A stretch of 64,000 bases of DNA from Bufo bufo. Lineage: Eukaryota; Chordata; Amphibia; Anura; Bufonidae. Positions 32,494 through 43,994 of this stretch are shown piece by piece. The stretch lies in assembly GCF_905171765.1 (NCBI RefSeq), contig NC_053390.1, positions 584,004,471 through 584,068,470 of the forward strand, read 5' to 3'. Position 1 is the stretch's first letter; every line of letters starts with the position of its first letter. Position numbers and translations under genes: made by a program. The notes beneath the pieces are model-generated. The model did no database searches. It saw nothing but the letters and a program-made list of their open reading frames with translations, and had not been told where the DNA came from.

Positions 32494-33979
32494 TATTTCT
32501 CGGTGAAACAATTAATCTATCTAGCTATTGTCTTCTCCTCACTGTGAAAGAACCCCTCTCACACTAAACCAACTGTACTTTGTGTTTTAAGATATTTCCT
32601 CTATCAGATGTCCTATCCTAAAGTATAATCATTCCAGGTTTTGGCTGTGATGTTATATAATGCCTATAATACGTCCACTGACCCTCATGACTGGCTGAGA
32701 ATAACTGCAAGGCATTATGGGTAAAATGGCAGATGCTATTTTGAATAATTTGTGCAGGATAAATAATAAAAACTTTGGATTTGGTAAAAATCATAGTAGT
32801 TTTTGAGAAATTTTTAATGAATTCAATTAGGGCAGAATCAATTCATTCATCTCTACCTGTGGCTTATTGTTGTGTTAAGTGTTGAGCGGCATACTTGAGA
32901 AATTTATTTTTTAGGTTTTCTTTGGGTGACTCTTGCATTATAGATGTTTATGTAAGTATTATCTCAGGGTGTCTTGGTTGTAACATGCCTTAAAAAACTT
33001 TGATGGTTTTATATGTGACTATGGATATGTGCTGGATACAGCTTTTTTACTCACTTGGCTTCTACCTGCTGTCAATGAGGGATTTACTGGTAATTCTGTG
33101 CACTGCCCAACATTCAGATTGTGAGCCTGAACATTATTACCATATGATGAGCAACTTTTTTCTTTTATTTGAAAGCATTGCTACTCCAGTACTCCTGTGA
33201 TAGACAAATGTTTCAACTAGACCTTGGTAGTGGAGCAGAGATTTATTCCTTCTAATGTGGTTTTCTGGGATTTGAAAAAATGGTCTGCGTTTTTTTTCAA
33301 AAACAGTGTCACTCTTGTTCATGTTTTTTTTTTCTTCTGGAATGCCATTGATGGGAATAGGCTGCAAGATCATAATCCAAAATCCAAGGACAAGAGTGGC
33401 ACTGTTTCAGGAAAAAGACGACCCTTTATTCCACCTTTTAAACTTCCATTTCATAATGGCGTGTCGTACAGTGTATACTGGATGGAGGAAGTGATTTAGC
33501 CTTCTCCTGCTTTGTAAAACTTAATGACCTTTATTTTTAGAATCTCTGCCACTTGCTTGGAGGAGTCATTGGCTCTTGAGTCTACGCACAACACCCTCAA
33601 TGGCTTTGAGGATCATATAATTTATTATATTCTAAAATTGTCTACACCACATTTGGATTTAGGACTTAAAACAGAACCAACAGACAATTCAAAAATAAAA
33701 CTATTGGGTCAACTGAAACGCAACTATAACAGTGAAGATGCCTATTTTCTTTGCATATGCTGGTTTTATTACAATCCTTTCTGCTTATGTTATCGTTATT
33801 TGTCAGGGACAAAACTATTGCTATCCCTTGTTATGTTGGAAGTGAACCGAGCCTAGTAATATGTTTCTCATAAACCCTGGACCAAGAGCATGGTCCTGAA
33901 ATTACTGTACATAAAAAAATATTTTTTAGAGGTAAAGTAGCTATTTCTGCTTTCTGGATCTGTAGACATATAGCTTCAT
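32494..33979. other. No gene recognised
   Basis: A-T rich. A hAT-like end (gaattcattcatctctacc context at 32840-32858) closes a weak repeat. Open frames at 33224-33499 and 33524-33856 have no recognisable motif, no splice context and no similarity to other parts of the window. Confidence 0.5.
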
Positions 33980-34722
33980 GCTCTTTGCAGAGCCGTCTTT
34001 GCCGCAGGGCAAAAGGGGCAGCTGCCCCGGGCCCAGTTGCTCCTGGGGGCACAAGGGAGCTCCGTTTCCAGAGTTCCGACTCGCGACTCCCATTCACTGA
34101 CTGTCTATGCAGCAGCGCAGCGCAGCAGTCTTCAGAACAACTTGAACTTACAAGCGCTGCTGCCTGCTTAGCAAGCACGTCGGCGCCCGTCACGTGGTAA
34201 AAGGGGGTGTGTGACTCACTGCAGCCTGGTGACTGACTAAGTCCCCGCCTCCGGTCCGGAGCTAAAGGGATTGGGTGGTGAGTCACAGCCTCACGTGAAC
34301 AGACAACCAGACCAGTGACTCACTCACCTAATAGTACCTTAAGTTACACAGCCAGAGCTGCCACTGCCGCGCCAGGAGGGGAGGAGGTAAGATAAAGCAA
34401 AAAGCAGTGGCCCTGCATATATATTGACTTTATTTTATATTAGAAACCGGTCAGGTCACCGAATCCGAATTAATAATTGCCATTCATAAATTAGTGGGGG
34501 ATTATTATAGAGACATAAGGGGTTGGGTTGGGTTCTTCTCTCGGTCTGCTGCTGAACTGTGGCCTGGGGCCCACCACCAGCCACATTTACTAATCTTTGC
34601 TCAGAGGGGGGGCCCTCATGGTGTGGACTGGACTGGTCATTTTCACTAAGGAATATAGTTTAATCATCTATGTGCAAAAGAGAAAAAAAGAGGTGGCCGG
34701 TGGTGGCTCCAGGCCACAGTTC

Positions 34723-35560
34723 GGCCCCTTTCACACGGGCGAGTATTCCGCGCGGATGCGATGCGTGAGGTGAACGCATTGCACCCGCACTGAATACCGA
34801 CCCATTCATTTCTATGGGGCTGTTCACATGAGCGGTGATTTTCACGCATCACTTGTGCGTTGCGTGAAAATCGCAGCATGTGCTATTTGCATTTTGCGCT
34901 ATTTGCGCAGCATGCGTTTTTCACGTAACGCAGGCCCCATAGAAATAAATGGGGTTGCGTGAAAATCGCAAGCATCCGCAAGCAAGTGCGCATGCGGTGC
35001 GATTTTCACGCATGGTTGCTAGGTGACAGTCTATTCACTGTATTATTTTCCCTTGTAACATGGTTATAAGGGAAAATAATAGCATTCTGAATACAGAATG
35101 CATAGTACAATAGCGCTGGAGGGGTTAAAAAAAATAAAAAAATTAACTCACCTTCTCCTCTTGTTCGCGTAGTTCCCGGTCTCTTCGTTACTTCTTTAAT
35201 GATGAACTACCGGCTAGGACCTGTGGTGACGTCAGATCACATGCTCCAATCACATGGTCCATCACCACGGTGATGGACCATGTGATTGGAGCATGTGATC
35301 TGACGTCACCACAGGTCCTTTAGCCCACAGCTCATCATTAAAGAAGTAAAGAAGAGACCGGGAACTACGTGAACAAGAGGAGAAGGTGAGTTAATTTTTA
35401 TTTTTTTTTTTAACCCTCAATTGATCACCTACTAAGCATTCTGTATTCAGAATGCTATTATTTTCCCTTATAACCATGTTATAAGGGAAAATAATAACAT
35501 CTACACAACACCTAACCCAAGCCCGAACTTCTGTGAAGAAGTTCGGGTTTGGGTACCAAA
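34723..35560. mobile_element. Harbinger-like palindromic MITE, right end lost
   Basis: It opens ggcccctttcacacgggcga and shares with 45787-46778 the blocks ttcccttgtaacatggttat, gtgacgtcagatcacatg and a large palindrome at about 35205-35345 (ggtccatcaccacggtgatggacc). After gaagttcgggtttgggtacc the match to the 45787 copy ends, so the right terminus is rearranged or deleted. Confidence 0.8.
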
Positions 35561-35756
35561 CATGCGTCAGTAGTGGCATGTGACACGTGTCAATAATAAT
35601 GTGTCTGCTGGCCTGCAGCCTGGTAAAGGCCTGTGTCATGTCATGTGTGATGTGCATCCCATTTATGCCATACAAACATGTGCAGATACTGGTCCTGTAC
35701 TCCTGTGAGGCTGCAAGGCAGGGGTGTGGTGTGGACCACTCCTGAGACTGCATGTG

Positions 35757-35935
35757 CTTAGGCCTCATGCACACGGCCGTTGTTTGGGTCCGCATCCGTT
35801 GCTCCGTTCCGTGGCCCCGCCAAAAAAATAGAACATGTCCTATTCTTATCCGCTTTGCGGACAAGAATAGGCATGTCTACAATGGGCCGTTTTTTGAGCC
35901 AGGGCCGTTTTTTGCGGATCCGCGGTTTACTCTAC
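35757..35935. mobile_element. MITE-like fragment (catgcacacggccgt)
   Basis: It starts ggcctcatgcacacggccgt and carries cctattcttatccgctttgc pairing with gcggacaagaataggc. This is a recognisable style of dispersed frog MITE. The right terminus is missing. Confidence 0.5.
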
Positions 35936-36069
35936 GAGGTGTGTGGATTATTATTTTTTTGTGTGTGCTGTGTTGGAGGGCGTGATTGTGTGTGAAGGCG
36001 GGATCCAGGGGGCCCAAGTAAATTCTTGCTCAGGGTCCAATAGATATTAAAGACGGCCCTGGCTCTTTG

Positions 36070-36387
36070 TATAGACGAACTCAACTCGTTCACTATTTTG
36101 CCACACTATGCTGTAGAAATGTACCTACAGTGTCTAAATGCAAACTTACACTAGCCAGTCTAGAAATATGACAGATTTATCATCGGGGCTGCAGCTGGAT
36201 AATAAATCTGGTGCAGTTTTAGGTTGTCTTGTCTAAAATTTTACCACCTATTAGTTGGCTTACTTTGTGTCAAAATCATGAGCCTAAGTTTTAGCAAATA
36301 TTAAGCCCCAGTGTACAATTCAGAAAGAGCAGAGATTTAAATGGATAAATTACAAGTTTTACAGTATTTTTCCCCACAAAACTATAA
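36070..36387. other. No gene recognised
   Basis: A short A-T rich interval between two hAT elements. Nothing coding. A catcggggctgcagctgg segment with gacagatttatc suggests an old MITE scrap. Confidence 0.4.
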
Positions 36388-36479
36388 ATCATTCTCGTGG
36401 CGGACTGGGAACTTAACCACCTCCGGACCGCCTAACGCAGATTCGCGTTCCGGAGGTGGCAGCCCTGCGCAGAGTCACG

Positions 36480-36740
36480 CATATACGCGTCATCTCGCGC
36501 GAGCCGAGACTTCCTGTGAACGCGCGCACACAGGCGCGCGCGCTCACAGGAACGGAAGGTAAGAGAGTTGATCTCCAGCCTGCCAGCGGCGATCGTTCGC
36601 TGGCAGGCTGGAGATGTGTTTTTTTTAACCCCTAACAGGTATATTAGACGCTGTTTTGATAACAGCATCTAATATACCTGCTACCTGGTCCTCTGGTGGT
36701 CCCCTTTGTTTGGATCGACCACCAGAGGACACAGGTAGCT
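36480..36740. repeat. Chain of GC-rich hairpins, copy 2
   Basis: It holds the same four stem-loops as 27845-28110 in inverted order: cctgtgaacgcgcgc, gatctccagcctgccagcgg, aggtatattagacgctgttt and ctctggtggtc. Small base changes sit in loops and stems (for example aacagcatct for aacagcgtct). Confidence 0.85.
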
Positions 36741-36774
36741 CAGTAAAGTAGCACCAAGCACCACTACACTACAC

Positions 36775-37850
36775 TACACCCCCCTCCGTCACTTATTAAC
36801 CCCTTATTAGCCCCTGATCACCCCATATAGACTCCCTGATCACCCCCCTGTCATTGATCAACCCCCTGTAAAGCTCCATTCAGACGTCCGCATGATTTTT
36901 ATGGATCCACTGATAGATGGATCGGATCCGCAAAACGCATCCGGACGTCTGAATGAAGCCTTACAGGGGCGTGATCAATGACTGTGGTGATCACCCCATA
37001 TAGACTCCCTGATCACCCCCCTGTCATTGATTACCCCCCTGTCATTGATTACCCCCCTGTAAAGCTCCATTCAGACGTCCGCACGATTTTTACGGATCCA
37101 CTGATAGATGGATCGGATCCGCAAAACGCATCCGGACGTCTGAATGAAGCCTTACAGGGGCATGATCAATGACTGTGGTTATCACCCCATATAGACTCCC
37201 TGATCACCCCCCTGTCATTGATTACACCCCTGTCATTGATCAACCCCCTGTAAAGCTCCATTCAGATGTCCGCATGATTTTTACGGATCCACTGATAGAT
37301 GGATCGGATCCGCAAAACGCATCCGGACGTCTGAATGAAGCCTTACAGGGGCATGATCAATGACTGTGGTTATCACCCCATATAGACTCCCTGATCACCC
37401 CCCTGTCATTGATTACCCCCCTGTAAAGCTCCATTCAGATGTCCGCATGATTTTTACGGATGCACTGATAGATGGATCGGATCCGCAAAACGCATACGGA
37501 CGTCTGAATGAAGCCTTACATGGGCGTGATCAATGACTGTGGTTATCACCCCATATAGACTCCCTGATCACCCCCCTGTCATTGATTACACCCCTGTCAT
37601 TGATCAACCCCCTGTAAAGCTCCATTCAGATGTCCGCATGATTTTTACGGATCCACTGATAGATGGATCGGATCCGCAAAACACATACAGGCGTCTCCCT
37701 GGAGCCTTCCAGGGGGGGTGATCAATGACTGTGGTGATCACCCCATATAGACACCCTGATCACCCCCCTGTCATTGATCACCACCCCTGTCATTGATCAC
37801 CCCCCCTGTCATTGATCACCCCTCTGTAAGGCTCCATTCAGACATTTTTT
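36775..37850. repeat. ~191-bp tandem array, five copies
   Basis: Units carry agactccctgatcacccccc, tgtcattgatta/caccccc, gctccattcagacgtccgca and ggatcggatccgcaaaacgc. Boundaries (gccttacaggggcgtgatca type) lie at about 36958, 37149, 37340, 37515 and 37706. One unit is shortened by 16 bp, and copy 1 also has one short interval. Repeated 62-64 codon frames here are shadows. Confidence 0.88.
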
Positions 37851-37854
37851 TGGC

Positions 37855-39730
37855 CCAAGTTATTTTTTTTTTTCTTACAAAGTCTCATATTCCACTAACT
37901 TGTGTCAAAAAATAAAATCTCACATGAACTCACCATACCCCTCACGGAATCCAAATGCGTAAAATTTTTTAGACATTTATATTCCAGACTTCTTCTCACG
38001 CTTTAGGGCCCCTAGAATGCCAGGGTAGTATAAATACCCCACATGTGACCCCATTTCGGAAAGAAGACACCCCCAGGTATTCCGTGAGGGGCATATTGAG
38101 TCCATGAAAGATAAAAAATTTTGTCCCAAGTTAGCGGAACGGGAGACTTTGTGAGAAAAAAATTAAAAATATCAATTTCCGCTAACTTGTGCCAAAAAAA
38201 AAAAATTTCTATGAACTCGCCATGCCCCTCATTGAATACCTTGGGGTGTCTTCTTTCCAAAATGGGGTCACATGTGGGGTATTTATACTGCCCTGGCATT
38301 CTAGGTGCCCCAAAGCGTGAGAAGAAGTCTGGTATCCAAATGTCTAAAAATGCCCTCCTAAAAGGACTTTGGGCACCTTTGCGCATCTAGGCTGCAAAAA
38401 AGTGTCACACATCTGGTATCGCCGTACTCAGGAGAAGTTGGGGAATGTGTTTTGGGGTGTCATTTTACATATACCCATGCTGGGTGAGAGAAATATCTTG
38501 GTCAAATGCCAACTTTGTATAAAAAAATGGGAAAAGTTGTCTTTTGCCAAGATATTTCTCTCACCCAGCAAGGGTATATGTAAAATGACACCCCAAAACA
38601 CATTCCCCAACTTCTCCTGAATACGGCGATACCACATGTGTGACACTTTTTTGCAGCCTAGGTGGGCAAAGGGGCCCATATTCCAAAGAGCACCTTTAGG
38701 ATTTCACAGGTCATTTACCTACTTACCACACATTAGGGCCCCTGGAAAATGCTAGGGCAGTATAACTGCCCCACAAGTGACCCCATTTTGGAAAGAAGAC
38801 ACCCCAAGGTATTCTGTGAGGGGCATGGCGAGTTCCTAGAATTTTTTATTTTTTGTCACAAGTTAGTGGAAAATGCTGATTTTTTTTTTATTTTATTTTT
38901 TCATACAAAGTCTCATATTCCACTAACTTGTGACAAAAAATAAAAACTTCCATGAACTCACTATGCCCATCAGCGAATACCTTGGGGTCTCTTCTTTCCA
39001 AAATGGGGTCACTTGTGGAGTAGTTATACTGCCCTGGCATTCTAGGGGCCCAAATGTGTGGTAAGGAGTTTGAAATCAAATTCTGTAAAAAATGACCAGT
39101 GAAATCCGAAAGGTGCTCTTTGGAATATGGGCCCCTTTGCCCACCTAGGCTGCAAAAAAGTGTCACACATCTGGTATCTCCGTACTCAGGAGAAGTTGGG
39201 GAATGTGTTTTGGGGTGTCATTTTACATATACCCATGCTGGGTGAGAGAAATATCTTGGCAAAAGACAACTTTTCCCATTTTTTTTATACAAAGTTGGCA
39301 TTTGACCAAGATATTTATCTCACCCAGCATGGGTATATGTAAAAAGACACCCCAAAACACATTCCTCAACTTCTCCTGAATACAGAGATACCAGATGTGT
39401 GACACTTTTTTGCAGCCTAGGTGGGCAAAGGGGCCCATATTCCAAAGAGCACCTTTCGGATTTCACAGGTCATTTTTTACAGAATTTGATTTCAAACTCC
39501 TTACCACACATTTTGGCCCCTAGAATGCCAGGGCAGTATAACTACCCCACAAGTGACCCCATTTTGGAAAGAAGAGACCCCAAGGTATTTCGTGATGGGC
39601 ATAGTGAGTTCATAGAAGTTTTTATTTTTTGTCACAAGTTAGTGGAATATGAGACTTTGTAAGAAAAAAAAATAATAAAATCATCATTTTCCGCTAACTT
39701 GTGACAAAAAATAAAAAGTTCTATGAACTC
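37855..39730. repeat. Alternating inverted array of ~390-bp monomers, copy 2
   Basis: Palindrome centres fall near 37880, 38155, 38525, 38890, 39280 and 39675, alternating the gtcacaagttag type with the ctgggtgagagaaatatctt type as in copy 1. One monomer fewer than copy 1 is present, which accounts for much of the length difference. Confidence 0.86.
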
Positions 39731-40695
39731 ACTATGCCCATCAGCGAATACCTTAGGGTGTGTACTTTCCGAAATGGGGTCATTTGTGGGGTGTTTGTAC
39801 TGTCTGGCCATTGTAGAAACTCAGGAAACATGACAGGTGCTCAGAAAGTCAGAGCTGCTTCAAAAAGCGGAAATTCACATTTTTGTACCATAGTTTGTAA
39901 ACGCTATAACTTTTACCCAAAGCATTTTTTTTTTTTACCCAAACATTTTTTTTTTATCAAAGACATGTAGAACAATAAATTTAGAGCAAAATTTATATAT
40001 GGATCTTGTTTTTTTTGCAAAATTTTACAACTGAAAGTGAAAAATGTCATTTTTTTGCAAAAAAATCGTTAAATTTCAATTAATAACAAAAAAAGTAAAA
40101 ATGTCAGCAGCAATGAAATACCACCAAATGAAAGCTCTATTAGTGAGAAGAAAAGGAGGTAAAATTAATTTGGGTGGTAAGTTGCATGACCGAGCAATAA
40201 ACGGTGAAAGTAGTGTAGGTCAGAAGTGTAAAAAGTGGCCTGGTCTTTCAGGGTGTTTAAGCACTGGGGGCTGAGGTGGTTAAAGTGGCCCTGGAAAAAA
40301 AATCTAAAAGGGGACTCATGTTGTTGGAGTGTCTAAATTGACAAGAGGTAGGGCAACATAAGTATATACCATAGTGCGGCACAATATATTGCACCAAAAG
40401 CTGTCCCTCTGTGTTAACCGTCAGTATCTGTAGCTGCAATTTTCTGTTCTCCTCATCTGGTTGTCTCTGTTTAAGATATGGAGAAGGGGGCTTAGGAGGT
40501 TTGATGCGGGACATAGGACATGTGTGGTCACTGGCTGGATACAGGAGTACCTGATTCTCACAGCGTTAATTACCACTGAGAGCTCATTATGTTCCCCGCC
40601 AGTGGCAGAGAGGAGGTCTTGGGCGGCCCCCTGGGCATCTGCCCACCAGGAAATTTTCCTGTAAGGTCTATGACAAATCCGTCCCTGATCATTCT

Positions 40696-41640
40696 GCTCA
40701 GCTCCTCCTGCTCTATAAGAGGCTGCCTAAAGACTGTACTGCATTTCATTGTGACAGGTTATTAGAAAAATAAGTTATCATCATCAGTTAATCCCCTGCC
40801 ATTTTCAATGTCACTGCTCAATTCACTTCACGTATATGATGAAATGATGAGGTCATAAATCTATGTCAGTGCTGCAGCCAATGCCGGGCCTCAGTGCTAT
40901 ACAGCATGCAACTGCTGGGACAGGGAAGATCAGAGTCATGGCCTTGGAAGGTTTGACTGGTGAGTATAGCTTTGTTTTTGTTTTTTATTTCATCACAGTT
41001 GCTTTGGGCCCCTTTTGAAATAATTCGGAAAACCCTTTTAAGGTTTAGCTTCACTGACACGGAACATAACCACATGCGAATCAATACATTTTACACGACT
41101 AAGCATGTTTGTGAGAAGACTTCCACAACTGCCTGGATTTACGGTATCCTTTCACATCACTGTAGACTATAAGGCTACAAAAAGTGAAATCTATGAGAAG
41201 GAACTTGGCAGTAATATTTGCATCTGCACCGTGACCGTCACTCATGGCATATCACTACACTTAACAAGCACATTTTTTGAGAATATCACATAGGCAACCA
41301 AAAACGCCATTTAATCAGAGTCTGGTACTTGATGCAGAGGGAAGCAATGTTGACAAATTCATTAAAAGAGTCGGAAGTGAAATTGAATAAGCTCCTTGGG
41401 AAAAAGGCATACGTATAATTAAAGGATTCTGAAGATTAAGGTATTCTCATAAGCACTTTACATTCAAATGAAAACCCACACAGAAGTCTTCATCGTAGAT
41501 ATGTAATTTGTAGTTTAGGGATAGAAATTAGACTTTTTTGCAAAACAGCAACAAAAGAGTTAAAGTGTAAAGCGACGCCCCCCTCACACAGCCACTTTCA
41601 GAACAATGACAGTCTATGGGTGTATTTACACGTGGTTTTT
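40696..41640. other. No gene recognised
   Basis: An aacccttttaagg block near 41030 resembles the end of a T2-type MITE without a clear partner. The rest is A-T rich with short chance frames. Confidence 0.45.
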
Positions 41641-41642
41641 TT

Positions 41643-41901
41643 TTACGCATTAGCAATAGCTTTCACTAGGCCAGTGATGACACGTTCATTGGTCACATGG
41701 CCTAGGAGCAGCTCAGCCCTTTAGAAGCGAATGGGCACAATACCAAGCACAGCTGCTATACAATGTACGGCTCTGTGCTTGGTAAGCACGGACAAGGTCG
41801 CGGGACTGATTGGCAGTGGTCCTGGGTATCGGACCCCCACTGATCAGGTGATCCAGAGGATAGGTCATCAGTATAAAAGTCTTGGAAAAAACCTTTTAAT
41901 T
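41643..41901. mobile_element. Degraded T2/Kolobok-type MITE
   Basis: The right half shares ggtatcggacccccactgat, ggataggtcatcagtat and an accttttaat end with 29124-29492. The left end is diverged. A palindrome of aagcacagctgctat and atggctctgtgctt type lies inside. Confidence 0.6.
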
Positions 41902-42298
41902 TCAACTGTATTACTAAAAAACTAAAATTGACTGGATATAAATTAGGTTTAATGCTTCATACGGCTAGGTCACAGGGTAAGGATCAGGTGCTGAGTGATT
42001 GAGTATCTTACTACCATTTAAAAATAATTTAAGTTATGAAGATTAAAACTGGTCATATGCAGCAAAATCTAGGTTGAGAGAGACATCTCGGGGTTCAAAA
42101 ACCACCAGTTTGGTCTGGTGATAATATGCTCATCATAAAAGGAGAATACTGCACTGTCACAACGGGGTTTGCCAACGTTGTGAAATATTTCACAATTGTA
42201 TGCATATTTTCACCTGTGAGAACTCAAAAGCTTTGATAATAGATCAGCCAGCAGCGAGTCTAATGCTTCATAACAAAATATTGAAATACATTCAGTGA
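41902..42298. other. No gene recognised
   Basis: A-T rich unique-looking sequence; a cgttgtgaaatatttcacaa palindrome lies near 42175-42194. Confidence 0.4.
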
Positions 42299-42330
42299 AT
42301 ATATATATATATACACACTGTATATATATA
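42299..42330. repeat. (TA)n microsatellite
   Basis: Runs of AT/TA around acacactg directly precede the LTR. Several elements here sit in TA tracts (also 42935, 44003 and 44822). Confidence 0.85.
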
Positions 42331-42919
42331 TGGTGGGCATTTGCTCTGGTAGACAGGCTAGCGGATGCAGTACAGAGGCAGCCACAAAGTCTTTGAATTA
42401 AACAGTTCAGTGCTTTATTTACACATAAGGGAAAACAAACAGTAACGGTTTGCAGTCTTGGTGTTTGTTCACACCATAAAAAGTCCACTGAACAAATACC
42501 TTCACCTGGTCATCAGTTTTTCCACCCACAGTCCACAGCAGGATTTAGGGCCTGTTTCCCATCAGGCGTCTCTCAGCCCTTTAGCACGGCACAAGTTCTC
42601 AGTTCCCAAACACACAGAGACTGACAGCGCTCCACTGTCAGAGAGGAGTAATCCACATACAGCTGAGACTGCTGGCCGGGTTTGATATAGGCCAGTAAAC
42701 ACCTGGCCTGGAACGTGGGGAGCAGCCACCCACCCAGCACTTTGGCTACTCCCAGTAAGAGCCGGCCCGGATCGGCTTTGCAGCTATACTAACAGCAAAC
42801 AGTGTCAATCAGCACTAGCTGCCGCTGACCCTTGAAATTATCGGCTCTTACCTCACCGAGGCCAGGAACCTTGGTGACACATACCGACCGTCAATGACGG
42901 CTCCTTGCGCCTTCCTACA
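42331..42919 (-). mobile_element. Solo LTR (gypsy-like), minus strand
   Basis: 589 bp starting tggtgggcatttgctctgg and ending cgccttcctaca (TG...CA on either strand). Possible 5-bp flanks are atata/ataca. On the minus strand an aataaagcactgaactg polyadenylation region lies near the 3' end. It shares gagccggcccggatcggctt and ggctcttacctcaccgaggc with the LTR at 7745. No internal retroviral coding region is present. Confidence 0.65.
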
Positions 42920-42947
42920 ATACATAGACTGCATATATATATATATA

Positions 42948-43994
42948 CACTCGCCTAAAGAATTATTAGGAACACCTGTTCTATTTCTCATTAATGCAAT
43001 TATCTAGTCAACCAATCACATGGCAGTTGCTTCAATGCATTTAGGGGTGTGGTCCTGGTCAAGACAATCTCATGAACTCCAAACTGAATGTCAGAAAGGG
43101 AAAGAAAGGTGATTTAAGCAATTTTGAGCGTGGCATGGCTGTTGGTGCCAGACAGGCTGGTCTGAGTATTTCACAATCTGCTCAGTTACTGGGATTTTCA
43201 CGCACAACCATTTCTAGGGTTTACAAAGAATGGTGTGAAAAGGGAAAAACATCCAGTATGCGGCAGTCCTGTGGGCAAAAATGCCTTGTGGATGCTAGAG
43301 ATCAGAGGAGAATGGGCCGACTGATTCAAGCTGATAGAAGAGCAACGTTGACTGAAATAACCACTCATTACAACCGAGGTATGCAGCAAAGCATTTGTGA
43401 AGCCACAACACGTACAACCTTGAGGCGGATGGGCTACAACAGCAGAAGACCCCACCGGGTACCACTCATCTCCACTACAAATAGGAAAAAGAGGCTACAA
43501 TTTGCACGAGCTCACCAAAATTGGACTGTTGAAGACTGGAAAAATGTTGCCTGGTCTGATGAGTCTCGATTTCTGTTGAGACATTCAAATGGGAGAGTCC
43601 GAATGTGGCGTAAACAGAATGAGAACATGTATCCATCCTCTGATGGCTACTTCCAGCAGGATAATGCACCATGTCACAAAGCTCAAATAATTTCAAATTG
43701 GTTTCTTGAACATGACAATGAGTTCACTGTACTAAAATGGCCCCCACAGTCACCAGATCTCAACCCAATAGAGCATCTTTGGGATGTGGTGGAACGGGAG
43801 CTTCGTGCCCTGGATGTGCATCCCTCAAATCTCCATCAACTGCAAGATGCTATCCTATCAATATGGGCCAACATTTCTAAAGAATGCTATCAGCACCTTG
43901 TTGAATCAATGCCACGTAGAATTAAGGCAGTTCTGAAGGCAAAAGGGGGTCCAACACCGTATTAGTATGGTGTTCCTAATAATTCTTTAGGTGA

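Larger units (their letters stand above)
33988..36061. mobile_element. hAT element with 8-bp TSD and nested MITEs (2.07 kb)
   Basis: The left end cagagccgtctttgcc and right end aaagacggccctg are inverted. The target gctctttg is duplicated exactly (33980-33987 and 36062-36069). Body sequence includes gccccgggcccagttgctcc and gggcccaccaccagcc. A Harbinger-like MITE enters at 34723. No transposase motif is visible. Confidence 0.9.
36413..40283 (-). mobile_element. TTAA-target non-autonomous element, copy 2 (3.87 kb, inverted)
   Basis: TTAA at both ends (36413-36416 and 40280-40283). It starts ttaaccacctccggaccgcc, the counterpart of the right end of copy 1, and finishes gggggctgaggtggttaa, the counterpart of its left end. 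The order of parts is the reverse of 23893-28167: hairpins, ~190-bp array, alternating ~390-bp array, AT-rich end. An unoccupied version of the target exists at 28727-28750 and 47470-47490. No ORF for a transposase. Confidence 0.9.
36396..40687. mobile_element. hAT-type element with 8-bp TSD hosting TTAA copy 2
   Basis: The target atcattct is duplicated exactly (36388-36395 and 40688-40695). The left end is cgtggcggactgggaac; the right end, inverted, is cagggacggatttgtcatag. Without its passenger it is about 425 bp, like the 407-bp relative at 47094. The passenger is inserted at the TTAA of gaacttaaagtggccctgg. Confidence 0.9.

Noticed and set aside
33524..33856. 110-codon plus-strand frame with LGLKTEPTDNSKIKLLGQLK
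   Set aside because: No recognised domain, no splice signals or partner exons seen, and no support beyond being open.
33831..34286. 151-codon minus-strand frame
   Set aside because: It crosses the boundary of a hAT element defined by an exact 8-bp duplication and shows no motif.
42331..42919. Possible endogenous retrovirus
   Set aside because: Only an LTR-like segment is present; no gag, pol or env coding sequence was found on either side.
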